From assembly GCA_902783025.1 (NCBI GenBank), contig CACZPH010000050.1, positions 1 through 32,181 of the forward strand: a stretch of DNA of 32,181 nucleotides, given 5' to 3'. Source of the DNA: an uncultured Eubacteriales bacterium (lineage in GTDB: Bacteria > Bacillota > Clostridia > Christensenellales > Pumilibacteraceae). A model generated the notes under the pieces. It worked only from the letters and a program-made list of their open reading frames with translations, had not been told where the DNA came from and ran no database searches. The translations under genes were made by a program, and so were the position numbers. Position 1 is the first letter of the stretch, and every line of letters begins with the position of its first letter. Below are positions 5,989-14,195 of the stretch, piece after piece.

Positions 5989-8900
5989 TCAGAATATCTT
6001 CTTGATAAACTTAAACGCGAACGCAAGCGCGCACATGGAGAATATAAGCGAGAGCGTCTCGAGCGCCTTTGCTCCGCACGACGACGACTTTTTGCCGCCG
6101 TCCGACGGTTTGTCGGGATTATCGGGCTGATTCTTGAGTTCCTCGATCCTTGCTTCCGCCGCGGTAAGTACGTCTGTTCCGGACACGAACGCCTTTTGGT
6201 CTTCGGTAAGTCCGTCGTACGCCGCGCGAGCCGCCGCTACCGCGCTTTCGTCGCTAAGAGTAACGTCGGAGGGAAGCGCCGAAATAAGTCCGTCTACTCT
6301 TTCGGCAGTCTCTCTGTCGGCCGCTTCTTTCTTGAGTGCGAGAATAGCGGCTTCCGCATCTTCGAGAGCGCTGAGGTTGAGAACGTACGTCTTTTGCTCC
6401 TCGGTAAGCGCTTCGTACGCCGCGCGAGCCGCCGCTACCGCGCTTTCGCCACTAAGAGTAACGTCGGAGGGAAGCGCAGAAATAAGTCCGTCTACTCTTT
6501 CTGCAGCCTCTCTGTCGGCCGCTTCTTTCTTGAGTGCGAGAATAGCGGCTTCCGCATCTTCGAGAGCGCTGAGGTCGGTAACGAGCGCCTTTTGGTCTTC
6601 GGTAAGTCCGTCATACGCCGCGCGAGCCGCCGCTACCGCGCTTTCGTCGTCAAGAGAAACGTCGGAGGGAAGCGCCGAAATAAGTCCGTCTACTCTTTCG
6701 GCAGCCTCTCTGTCGGCCGCTTCTTTCTTGAGTGCGAGAATAGCGGCTTCCGCATCTTCGAGCGCGCTGATGTTGAGAACGTACGTCTTTTGCTCCTCGG
6801 TAAGCGCTTCGTACGCTTCGCGAGCCGCCGCGATATCCGGTTCGCTCTCGAGCGTTACGGGATCCGCGAGCGCGTCGATAGCCTCGATGACGGGACTTGC
6901 CGCCGCCATATCCGCCTTGATCTCGGCAAGACGAGCTTCGATCTGTTCGAGCCTGTCCAGCATCGTAACGTAAACTTTTTGATCGTCGGTAAGCGCGTCG
7001 TACGCTTCGCGGACCGCCGCCACTTCGGATTCGTCGTCGGCGGTAACGGTTGCGGGAAGCGGAAGATCGATTATTTTGTCGTCGACGTCTTCAGCCGCGG
7101 CGCGGTTTTCGTTGTCGATACGTTTGAGCTCGGTCATTTCTTCTTCAGCCGCGATGAGTTTGTCAAGCGTGGTAACGAGAGCCTTTTGCTCATCGTTGAG
7201 TCCGTCGTACATACCGCGAAGAATAGTTACTTGATTTTCGTCTTCGAGAGTGAGAGGCGAGGGGAGATCGTTGACGTATTCGTCGAACCGGGCAGCGGCG
7301 AGTTCGTTGTTTTCGATCTCGTCGATACGCGTGTAAAGCGCGTTGGTCGAGCCGATAACGTCGTAAACAACGTATTCTTTCGCGTCCGCGCCGAGGTCTT
7401 CGTACGCCGCCACTACTTCGTCGATCGTCGCCTTGTCGGTCTTGGCTACCGTCTCAACGGTGGGAAGAGCCTTCGCCGCTTCCCTGACGGCCTTTGCCGC
7501 AAGATACTGCGGATCGGGAGTAAAGTCGAAAGTCATTTGGTTGGCTTTCTTGAAATGTTTTCCCGCCGTGGTCGAATAGTTTTCTACCGTTACGGCATTA
7601 CCGTCCGCGGAGAAATGAAGAAGCGTCACAACTCCCACCGGCGTGAAATCCCTGTCGGTGAACTGGAAGTCGAATAGCGCTTGAGTCACTACGTTGCCGT
7701 ATTTTCCGCGCGACGTGTAAACTACAGCGTTGTCGAACGGATCGTGTCCGTTGGCAACGAACATAACGTTTTCGTGGTTTCTGACGAATTTCTGCCATAT
7801 ACCTTCGCCGTCGTTGTAGTCGGTGCGGTTGGCGTTGTCGCCGACGTCGGTCGAAGCGGACGGAACGCAAACGTCGCCGGTGCTCAAAGTCGTGCCGTTA
7901 CGGAACACGTACGCGTGAGTGGTAACTATTACTCTGCGGTCGGGATACTGATCGCAGATATTTCCCGCCCATTCGAGCGCTTCGTCGCCCGCGCCGTAAT
8001 CGAGCGTGATAAACAGGTATTTGTTGTCGTTTACGTCGAAAGTCCGGTAAGAGTTTTCGATCTCTCCCTCTTTCATAAATCCGTCGAACATCGCCCTGTA
8101 GCCGTCGTTCCAGAAATACTTGTTGGTCTGCTCGGTGGTGTCGTGATTACCTCTTACTACCGAATAATCGATACCCGCCGCTTTGAGCCGCTCGAACTGC
8201 GTTTTGGCGCGCGCCCATTCCGCGTCTTTGTCCTTGTCGGTAACGTCGCCGAGTCCGAATACCATCTTGATATTGTCGGAATCTTTACGCGAAAGGATAA
8301 AGTCGTAATAGTTATGGAATTGATATGTGTAATAGTAGTTGATAGTCTGCGTGTCGCCGATAAAAGCGAAAGTGTACGCGCTGCCGTGAACGGTTTCGTC
8401 GTCATAGAAAAGTTCGCGGTATACGACGTCGTTGCCGGCGTTCGACTCGTCTTCGATCGTCCTGTACGCCTTGTCGGTAAAGGTATAAGCGCCCAAAAGC
8501 GCGGGATCGGTCTTATCAAGCGCCGCATAGTCCGCCGCAACCTGTTCCGCCGTGCGGGACGAAGAGAAAAGCGCAACGCTTCTGATCTCGCCGGGGAAAG
8601 GATAGAGATGTCTGTGATCGTTGCCCACGAGCAGCGGATACCAGAGCGGATCTTCGTAATACTCCGCGGTCTGATTCTGCGCGCCGCTCTTCGCCTCTAC
8701 GAATTCGCCGTCGATATACAGCGAAACCGAAGCGCCGTTCTTGACTAACGCCACGTGCGTCCACTCTCCGGTGTTGATCTTGCGCGAAGAGAAAACTACG
8801 GACGCGCTGCCGCGGTTTTCGCCCCAAAGAGCGCCCGAATAGAAAAGTCTTGCCTCGTTGTTAGCCGTCATCTCGAAGCTGAGCGACGGGTTGTAGTAGT

Positions 8901-10560
8901 CGAAATAATTGCCTACGATGACGCCGCGGGAAGCGTTGGAAACCGGGACTTTTACCCACGCTTCGAAAGTTTCGGGCGCTACGTCGAGATCTTCGATCGC
9001 GTAATCCTGATCCTTGCCTACCTTGAATTCCTCGGTAGTGATCGCGGTGCCGGTAAGCGCCTTGGCGAAGTTCGACGCGTTTTTGAGATTCTTTGCGCAT
9101 AAAGCGAGCGAAGCCGACTGCGAAACGTGCTTGCCGCTGTGGATAGCGTAAAGATTACTTTCCTTCATAAAGTCGTAAGCGCTGATAAGCGCGGTATCCG
9201 CGTAGTCTTCGTCGTTGTCCTCAACGTCCGCTTTTATCTGCTCCGCGGTGCGAACGCTATCGTACGCTTTGACTTTGCAAATAGTGCCCTTGAAGTATTG
9301 CGTGTTGCCGGAACGAAGGTCTCCGCCTATACGCATATTGTTAGCCGGAACGGTGGCGAAAGGCTCGGAAGCGAAATCGGCGTTGGTGGAAGTGTTGAGA
9401 GTCTTCCTAAGTTCGCCGTTGAGGTAAAGTTTGGCTTCTTTGTTTGCGGTATCGAGCGTAAACGCAACGTGATAGAATACTCTGTCGTCGCGAAGGTCCA
9501 CGCCGCTGAAAACGAGCACTATCTGGTTGCGCGCGTTTTCCTTATCCATATAGCAGATACGCGGCACGCCGTTGGAATAAACTTCGAAACTTAAGTACGA
9601 GGTATCCGCGTCCTTGTGGTTGCCGTAAATTACTCCCGCGCGATCGGTTTGAGCCTTGGGAATGTTGACTACCGCCTCTAACGTACGGACGAGTTTGGCG
9701 GGCTTAGCGGTTTCGTCAAGGACTTTGGTCTTGGAAAACTTAAGACCTTTTGCGGGAGCGTTTACCGCGCTTTTGCCGCTGAGAAGGTCGTTACCGCTTG
9801 CGGAAAGGTCCCTAACGCGGGTCGCCGCCATGCTTACGCCGAACGCGGGATCGTATTCGTTGACGGTGTAATAATTCTTCTCGTCGGTAAAGTCGTAGGA
9901 TATGAGAAGTCCTTCGACGTTGCCTTTGACGGCTCCCGTTTTGTCCGCCGCGACCTGCTCCGCCGTGCGCGCCGTCGAGAATACCGAAAGGCTCTTGATC
10001 TTGCCCTTGAAAGGGTATTGGTTGTACGTCGAACCCGTGCGATAGTCGCCGCCTACGCGGAAAGTCGAAGCGGTAAACGCCGAAGTGAGCGGATATGCCG
10101 CCATTGCGCCCGCCTTGGTTCCGTCTATGTACACCGTCGTTTCGCTGTCGCCCAGCACGAAAGCCACGTGGACGAAGCCTTTGTTCCTTACGTCGACGGT
10201 GTTGTCGAGATTATGGTTGTAGACTACCGCTCCGCCCGCGGCCGCAAAAATGCGCGGCGAACCCTTGGCGGTTATTTCGAAGCTTACGCAGTTGATCCCG
10301 TCGTGTTCGTAACTCGAGAAAAACGTGCCCCTTACGCTCTGATCGATACTCAGGACCGCTTCTACCGTGCGCGGCAATACTTCTATCGGTTTACACGTGT
10401 CGAAAGTGTCGTACTGCGAAAACGTCATACCGTCTGTTTGCGCCTTAACCGCCGCTTCGCCGTTGAGCGCGTCAGCCTTAGCCGGCGCGGCGTAAACGAC
10501 CGCGACGAAAGCGAACAGCACGGAAAGTATAACTCCGAATAGTAAGCTTTTACGTTTCAT
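5989..10560 (-). CDS. secreted, anchored LamG-repeat calcineurin-like phosphoesterase
   Basis: This 1523-residue surface protein starts with a signal peptide (about 1-29, ending in VVYAAPAKADA). Three LamG/concanavalin-like domains follow at about 60-225, 290-460 and 525-695, each closing with an RTAEQ motif. A calcineurin-type phosphoesterase covers about 728-1012 with GDTQ (735-738), GLGDV (769-773), GNHD (804-807), a histidine at 882 and NGHD (937-940). Seven helical repeats carrying a Y-x-x-L-x-x-x-QK-type core run from about 1020 to 1475. A Pro/Gly/Ser linker, a C-G pair and one membrane helix ending in FKFIKKIF close the protein. Metal-dependent hydrolysis of a phosphoester outside the cell, perhaps on a glycan or teichoic acid, is inferred; the substrate is unknown. 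A strong AGGAG site precedes the ATG. It lies 13 bases after the RpiR gene. Confidence 0.9.
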   Translation of the reverse strand: MKRKSLLFGVILSVLFAFVAVVYAAPAKADALNGEAAVKAQTDGMTFSQYDTFDTCKPIEVLPRTVEAVLSIDQSVRGTFFSSYEHDGINCVSFEITAKGSPRIFAAAGGAVVYNHNLDNTVDVRNKGFVHVAFVLGDSETTVYIDGTKAGAMAAYPLTSAFTASTFRVGGDYRTGSTYNQYPFKGKIKSLSVFSTARTAEQVAADKTGAVKGNVEGLLISYDFTDEKNYYTVNEYDPAFGVSMAATRVRDLSASGNDLLSGKSAVNAPAKGLKFSKTKVLDETAKPAKLVRTLEAVVNIPKAQTDRAGVIYGNHKDADTSYLSFEVYSNGVPRICYMDKENARNQIVLVFSGVDLRDDRVFYHVAFTLDTANKEAKLYLNGELRKTLNTSTNADFASEPFATVPANNMRIGGDLRSGNTQYFKGTICKVKAYDSVRTAEQIKADVEDNDEDYADTALISAYDFMKESNLYAIHSGKHVSQSASLALCAKNLKNASNFAKALTGTAITTEEFKVGKDQDYAIEDLDVAPETFEAWVKVPVSNASRGVIVGNYFDYYNPSLSFEMTANNEARLFYSGALWGENRGSASVVFSSRKINTGEWTHVALVKNGASVSLYIDGEFVEAKSGAQNQTAEYYEDPLWYPLLVGNDHRHLYPFPGEIRSVALFSSSRTAEQVAADYAALDKTDPALLGAYTFTDKAYRTIEDESNAGNDVVYRELFYDDETVHGSAYTFAFIGDTQTINYYYTYQFHNYYDFILSRKDSDNIKMVFGLGDVTDKDKDAEWARAKTQFERLKAAGIDYSVVRGNHDTTEQTNKYFWNDGYRAMFDGFMKEGEIENSYRTFDVNDNKYLFITLDYGAGDEALEWAGNICDQYPDRRVIVTTHAYVFRNGTTLSTGDVCVPSASTDVGDNANRTDYNDGEGIWQKFVRNHENVMFVANGHDPFDNAVVYTSRGKYGNVVTQALFDFQFTDRDFTPVGVVTLLHFSADGNAVTVENYSTTAGKHFKKANQMTFDFTPDPQYLAAKAVREAAKALPTVETVAKTDKATIDEVVAAYEDLGADAKEYVVYDVIGSTNALYTRIDEIENNELAAARFDEYVNDLPSPLTLEDENQVTILRGMYDGLNDEQKALVTTLDKLIAAEEEMTELKRIDNENRAAAEDVDDKIIDLPLPATVTADDESEVAAVREAYDALTDDQKVYVTMLDRLEQIEARLAEIKADMAAASPVIEAIDALADPVTLESEPDIAAAREAYEALTEEQKTYVLNISALEDAEAAILALKKEAADREAAERVDGLISALPSDVSLDDESAVAAARAAYDGLTEDQKALVTDLSALEDAEAAILALKKEAADREAAERVDGLISALPSDVTLSGESAVAAARAAYEALTEEQKTYVLNLSALEDAEAAILALKKEAADRETAERVDGLISALPSDVTLSDESAVAAARAAYDGLTEDQKAFVSGTDVLTAAEARIEELKNQPDNPDKPSDGGKKSSSCGAKALETLSLIFSMCALAFAFKFIKKIF
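6191..6836 (-). repeat. 198-bp in-gene tandem repeats (helical surface repeats)
   Basis: Nearly identical 198-bp (66-residue) units recur inside the surface-protein gene; the marker CGTCTACTCT occurs at 6291, 6489 and 6687. The region around the QK core alternates between two versions 396 bp apart, so the array looks like A-B-A-B. More diverged copies continue to about 7430. The protein unit is alanine/glutamate-rich and helical with an ALKKEAADRE joint. Confidence 0.92.
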
Positions 10561-10573
10561 ATTTGTCTCCTTC

Positions 10574-11434
10574 CTATTGATATCTTATTTCTTCCAGAAT
10601 TTCGTTCTTGTTGGTGACGTGTTTTTTGAATCCGTCGTAATCGTAGGTTGCTAAAGTCATAGCGAGCGCGTCGATAATGCACAAGTGCGCCACTCGCGCC
10701 GAAACCGCCTCTACGGGGTAATTCTCTTCGTCCGCAAAAGCGCAAAGTACGTAATCGCTTTCGCTTGACAGCGGAGAATTGCGGAAACTCGTAAGCGCCA
10801 CCGTAAGCGCGCCGGCGGTTTTCGCGCGTTTTACCGCGTCGACGACCGCTTTAGTCCTTCCGCTGTGCGATACGCCTATCACCACGTCGCCTTTTTTCGC
10901 GTTGGCGGCGGTAACGTTCATGAACAGCGCGTCCGTGTACGCCGAGGCGGGAAGTCCCAACTGCGCGAATCTGTACTGCGCGTCGATGGCGATAACCGAA
11001 GACGTGCCCACGCCGAAAACGAGTATGCGTTCGGCTCCCGCCAGCGCGTCGCAAACGGCTCGCACCTGCGAAAAGTTTATCATCCCCAAAGTGTCCTTGA
11101 GCGTGCGCGAAGACGACGAGAAAACTTTGCCGAATACTTCTTCGACGTCGTCGTCCGGACTAAACGCCGGTAGTTTGTCGACCTGCCTGCCTTTTGCCGA
11201 CGACGAGATCATGTCGTCCGACGAGGCGAGCGCTATCTTAAAAGCCGAAAATCCGTCGTATCCGAGATCGTGGCAAAACCTGATGACCGCGCTGGGCGCT
11301 ACGCCGCACTCGCTTGACAAGTCCTTGGCCGTCATGTAGACGACCTTCGAGGGATAAGAAATGACGAACGAAGCGATTTTTTGCTCCGCCGCCGTAAGCT
11401 CCTTATATAAATTATGAATTTGCGCTAATACCAA
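10574..11434 (-). CDS. RpiR/MurR-family transcriptional regulator with SIS domain
   Basis: The 286-residue product has an N-terminal RpiR helix-turn-helix (about 1-75; LTAAEQKIASFVISYPSKVV, then GVAPSAVIRFCHDLGYDGF) and a C-terminal SIS domain (about 115-260) with GVGTSS and GVSHSGRT loops for a phosphosugar ligand. The start is a TTG at 11434; no ATG is in frame before the HTH, and GGGGG lies five bases upstream. It is the first gene of a two-gene unit with the LamG/phosphoesterase gene, so it probably responds to a sugar phosphate connected with that protein's substrate. The ligand cannot be read from sequence. Confidence 0.92.
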   Translation of the reverse strand: MVLAQIHNLYKELTAAEQKIASFVISYPSKVVYMTAKDLSSECGVAPSAVIRFCHDLGYDGFSAFKIALASSDDMISSSAKGRQVDKLPAFSPDDDVEEVFGKVFSSSSRTLKDTLGMINFSQVRAVCDALAGAERILVFGVGTSSVIAIDAQYRFAQLGLPASAYTDALFMNVTAANAKKGDVVIGVSHSGRTKAVVDAVKRAKTAGALTVALTSFRNSPLSSESDYVLCAFADEENYPVEAVSARVAHLCIIDALAMTLATYDYDGFKKHVTNKNEILEEIRYQ

Positions 11435-11499
11435 AACTACCCCCGCCGCGAAACATAAATAGAATTTTATTCCACGATTATTGTTTATTCTGTAATTAT

Positions 11500-11528
11500 A
11501 TTTTACTACTCGGAAAACAAATTGTCAA
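11500..11528 (-). promoter_or_regulatory. promoter of the RpiR/LamG-phosphoesterase operon
   Basis: On the minus strand TTGACA (11523-11528) and TAAAAT (11500-11505) are separated by 17 bases, about 60 bases upstream of the TTG start. Confidence 0.8.
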
Positions 11529-11532
11529 CGCT

Positions 11533-11571
11533 TTTCGCGCCGTTTGCGGCAAATAACGCGAAACGGCAAAT
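11533..11571. promoter_or_regulatory. candidate operator upstream of the RpiR promoter
   Basis: Just upstream of the -35 box two copies of CGGCAAAT lie 17 bases apart (11547-11554 and 11564-11571). The same stretch holds inverted repeats GCCGTTT/AAACGGC (11539-11545, 11561-11567) and TTTCGCG/CGCGAAA. Binding by the RpiR protein is a guess from position. Confidence 0.35.
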
Positions 11572-11613
11572 CGAAAAACACAAATAATCAATCGGCACGA
11601 AAGAATACGACAA

Positions 11614-11640
11614 TAAAAAAGAGAGCGGACGAGCCGCTCC
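11614..11640 (-). terminator. thrS terminator
   Basis: A 6-bp GC stem (11623-11628 with 11634-11639) is followed on the minus strand by UCUUUUUUAUU, starting nine bases past the thrS stop. Confidence 0.85.
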
Positions 11641-11648
11641 CGATTTTG

Positions 11649-13439
11649 TCAAAGGGTTTTTTCTTTTATTTCTTTTGTGATCTTTGCGACGAAGGCGTCC
11701 AAAGTCATATTTTCGGTCTGCGCCGTGTCGCGAAGTCTTACCGCCACGGTGCCTTCCGCCGCTTCCTTTTCGCCGAGTACGAGCATGTACGGCACCCTGT
11801 CCACAGCCTGCGCCTCGCGGATCTTGTAGCCGATCTTCTCGTTGCGGTCGTCAAGCTCCGCTCTTACGCCGGCGGCCTTGAGCGTTTCGTAAACCTTATT
11901 GCCGTACTCCGCGCATTTCTCGGACACGAGCAGGACTTTGGCCTGAACGGGCGCGAGCCAAACGGGGAATTTGCCTTTGGTTTCTTCGATAAGGTACGCC
12001 ATAAAGCGATCGAGCGAACCGAGAATAGCGCGGTGTATAACGACGGGCGTTTTTTCTTTTCCGTCCGCGTCGGTGTACTTAAGATCGAACTTGGCGGGAA
12101 GGCAGAAGTCGAGCTGGCAGGTCGACAGCGTGTATTCCGCGCCTACCGCCGGAACTACGTTTACGTCGAGTTTCGGCCCGTAGAAAGCCGCCTCGCCTAT
12201 CTCTTCGGTATAATCGATTCCGAGCTGGTCAAGCACCTGACGAAGCGCGTTTTCGGCTTTTTCCCACATAGCGTCGTCCTGATGGTATTTTACCTTGTCG
12301 GCGGGATCGCGAAGAGAGAGCACGCAACGGTATTTGTCGATTCCGAAGTCCTTGTACACCTCGAAAATAAGATCGACCACCTTGCCCACTTCGTCCTTAA
12401 TCTGCTCGGGCGTTACGAAAAGGTGCGCGTCGTTCTGACAGAAGTGTCTGCCGCGCTCGATGCCTTTGAGCGTGCCGCTCGCCTCGAAACGGAAGTCGTG
12501 CGCTATTTCGCCTATGCGAAGCGGAAGATCGCGGTACGAACGCTTCTGGTTAGCGTATATCATCATATGGTGCGGGCAGTTCATGGGACGGAGAACGAAT
12601 TGTTCGCCCTCGACTTCCATGGCGGGGAACATATTTTCCTTGTAGTGTTCCCAATGTCCGCTCACGCGGTAAAGTCCTACCGTGCCCACGCAAGGCGTCA
12701 TTACGTGAAGATAGCCTCTGTCGCGCTCCTTCGCCTTGATATAATTTTCGAGTTCCTGCCATACGACGTAACCTTTGGGAAGGAACATCGGAAGCCCTCT
12801 GCCCACAAGGTTGTCCGTCATAAACAACTGCATTTCCTTGCCTATCTTGCGGTGATCGCGCGCCGCCGCCTCTTCGAGTCTCTTAAGGTACTCGTCGAGT
12901 TCTTCCTGCGTGGGGAACGCAATACCCTTGATACGCGTAAGCATTTTGTTGTTCTTGTCGTTTTTCCAGTACGCGCCGGACTGTCCCATTACCTTAAACG
13001 CCTTGAGCGCCTTGGTATAGCAAAGGTGCGGACCTACGCACATATCCACGTATTCGCCCTGGGTGTAAAAACTGATTTTGGCATCCTCGGGCAGATCTCC
13101 GATATGCTCGACCTTGTAGTCCTCGCCGCGCTCTTTCATAAAGGCTATCGCTTCGTCGCGGGGAAGGATCGACGGACGAATGGGCAGATTTTCCTTGACT
13201 ATCTTACGCATTTCGCCTTCTATCTTGGCAAGGTCCTCGTCCGTAAGCGTAACGTCGCCGAGATCTACGTCGTAATAAAATCCGCTCTCGTTAGCCGGAC
13301 CGTACGCGAATTTAGCGTTCGGGAACAAACGCTTGATCGCCTGCGCCATAATATGCGCCGCGCTGTGCCGCATGATGTGCAGCTGTTCTTCTTTGTCTTC
13401 GACTTCTTTTACTTCGCCGTCGTTGTAGATCGCTTTCAT
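11649..13439 (-). CDS. thrS: threonine-tRNA ligase, without the N-terminal TGS domain
   Basis: The enzyme charges tRNA-Thr. The ATG at 13439 is chosen because AAGGAG sits seven bases upstream; an in-frame ATG at 13460 has none. The 596-residue product begins almost at once with the editing domain (HIMRHSAAHIMAQAIKRLFP near residue 20), so the roughly 60-residue TGS/N1 domain of the usual 640-residue enzyme is absent. The class II core is intact, with RPMNCPHHMM carrying the zinc cysteine and a GIERGRHFCQNDAH motif, and the C-terminal anticodon-binding domain ends the protein. Expression is controlled by a T-box leader. Confidence 0.96.
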   Translation of the reverse strand: MKAIYNDGEVKEVEDKEEQLHIMRHSAAHIMAQAIKRLFPNAKFAYGPANESGFYYDVDLGDVTLTDEDLAKIEGEMRKIVKENLPIRPSILPRDEAIAFMKERGEDYKVEHIGDLPEDAKISFYTQGEYVDMCVGPHLCYTKALKAFKVMGQSGAYWKNDKNNKMLTRIKGIAFPTQEELDEYLKRLEEAAARDHRKIGKEMQLFMTDNLVGRGLPMFLPKGYVVWQELENYIKAKERDRGYLHVMTPCVGTVGLYRVSGHWEHYKENMFPAMEVEGEQFVLRPMNCPHHMMIYANQKRSYRDLPLRIGEIAHDFRFEASGTLKGIERGRHFCQNDAHLFVTPEQIKDEVGKVVDLIFEVYKDFGIDKYRCVLSLRDPADKVKYHQDDAMWEKAENALRQVLDQLGIDYTEEIGEAAFYGPKLDVNVVPAVGAEYTLSTCQLDFCLPAKFDLKYTDADGKEKTPVVIHRAILGSLDRFMAYLIEETKGKFPVWLAPVQAKVLLVSEKCAEYGNKVYETLKAAGVRAELDDRNEKIGYKIREAQAVDRVPYMLVLGEKEAAEGTVAVRLRDTAQTENMTLDAFVAKITKEIKEKTL

Positions 13440-13465
13440 ATATATCTCCTTGTTTTGCAAAATAA

Positions 13466-13685
13466 AAACCCTTAACGGATAATTCCGTCAAGGGTGCTAT
13501 GCACGGTTCCACCTTGAGTTTTACTCTCATCTCCCCTTACGCGGGCTCACGACGGCGAATACTTGTTTTCCTCGCCGCGGCTCGGGAACGGTCTTCGCCT
13601 TACCTTGCTTACGGGACTTACAGCCCAGGTCCCGACTCTCTATAAGCGGTAAATAAGGTTACTCTTTCCTTCAACGCCTTTTACG
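13466..13685 (-). promoter_or_regulatory. T-box riboswitch controlling thrS
   Basis: Read on the minus strand, the leader holds a long stem I, then the T-box AAGGTGGAACCGTGC (13501-13515), then a terminator. The terminator stem is 11 bp (13484-13494 with 13469-13479, one G-U pair) followed by UUUUUAUUUU. A candidate threonine specifier ACC followed by G lies at 13590-13592 on the 3' side of stem I. Uncharged tRNA-Thr would favour the antiterminator and read-through into thrS. Confidence 0.93.
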
Positions 13686-13691
13686 CTACTA

Positions 13692-13720
13692 ATTGTAGCA
13701 CTTTGGTTTTCTCTTGTCAA
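13692..13720 (-). promoter_or_regulatory. thrS promoter
   Basis: TTGACA (13715-13720), a 17-base spacer and TACAAT (13692-13697) on the minus strand place the transcript start near 13685, at the beginning of the T-box leader. Confidence 0.88.
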
Positions 13721-13746
13721 TATAAACGTGCGAAAATCGCGAAAAA

Positions 13747-14124
13747 TTATTGATTTTCGTCCTCTTCCCGTTGTTCTTCGTACCGCCTTGAGCGCTCTTG
13801 CTCTTCCTCGGTCCGCTCCCCGGTCTGCTCCCCGGGCGCTTCGGATCGCTCTTTCGCCTTTTCTTCCTCGTAGCGCTTGCGCGCTTCTTCTTCGGCTTTT
13901 TGCGCTTCTTCCATGCGCTTTTTCGTGCCTTCTTCGCCGAATTTGTTGTCGAAGACTATCACGAAGTACAGCACGAAAGCGAACGCGCCGCAAAACAGCG
14001 CGCCGAAGCCTACCGCGCCGTTAAGCAAACTCTTGTCGAGAAGATACATCATGCCGAATACGATAAAGCCCGCCATAAAGATAAGCGCGACTATCGCGAC
14101 GAATTGTCTTGTCTTTTTGCTCAT
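13747..14124 (-). CDS. small membrane protein with charged coiled-coil tail
   Basis: The 125-residue product has two membrane segments (about 7-28 and 36-58). The last 65 residues are a very charged Glu/Arg/Lys tail, likely helical or coiled-coil and facing the cytoplasm. No family is recognised. The ATG has no Shine-Dalgarno sequence; TATAAT ends six bases before it, so the mRNA is probably leaderless. It stands alone between the 37-residue gene's terminator and the thrS promoter. No terminator was found after its stop. Confidence 0.75.
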   Translation of the reverse strand: MSKKTRQFVAIVALIFMAGFIVFGMMYLLDKSLLNGAVGFGALFCGAFAFVLYFVIVFDNKFGEEGTKKRMEEAQKAEEEARKRYEEEKAKERSEAPGEQTGERTEEEQERSRRYEEQREEDENQ

Positions 14125-14130
14125 ACTTGT

Positions 14131-14159
14131 ATTATAGCACCTTTTGCGGTAAAAATCAA
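14131..14159 (-). promoter_or_regulatory. promoter of the 125-residue membrane protein, leaderless layout
   Basis: TTGATT (14154-14159), a 17-base spacer and TATAAT (14131-14136) are followed by six bases and the ATG on the minus strand. Confidence 0.8.
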
Positions 14160-14160
14160 T

Positions 14161-14192
14161 AAAAACAAGCCGCCTTAAAAATAAAGCGGCTT
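14161..14192 (-). terminator. terminator after the 37-residue gene
   Basis: The stem AAGCCGC (14167-14173) with GCGGCTT (14186-14192) is followed on the minus strand by GUUUUU. It begins three bases past the stop of the 37-residue gene. Confidence 0.75.
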
Positions 14193-14195
14193 ACT

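Noticed and set aside
6191-6836. CRISPR-like array suggested by regular repeats
   Set aside because: The repeats are 198 bp, have no unique spacers and stay in frame inside a protein gene.
6196-8748. Long plus-strand frames opposite the LamG/phosphoesterase gene (6196-7677 and 7681-8748)
   Set aside because: The minus-strand frame has a signal peptide, domains and repeats; the plus frames only mirror them.
11544-13475. 643-codon plus-strand open frame opposite thrS
   Set aside because: It is the exact antisense of a fully recognisable ThrRS and T-box leader; long antisense frames arise here because TTA/CTA/TCA codons are rare. Its translation has no recognisable motifs.
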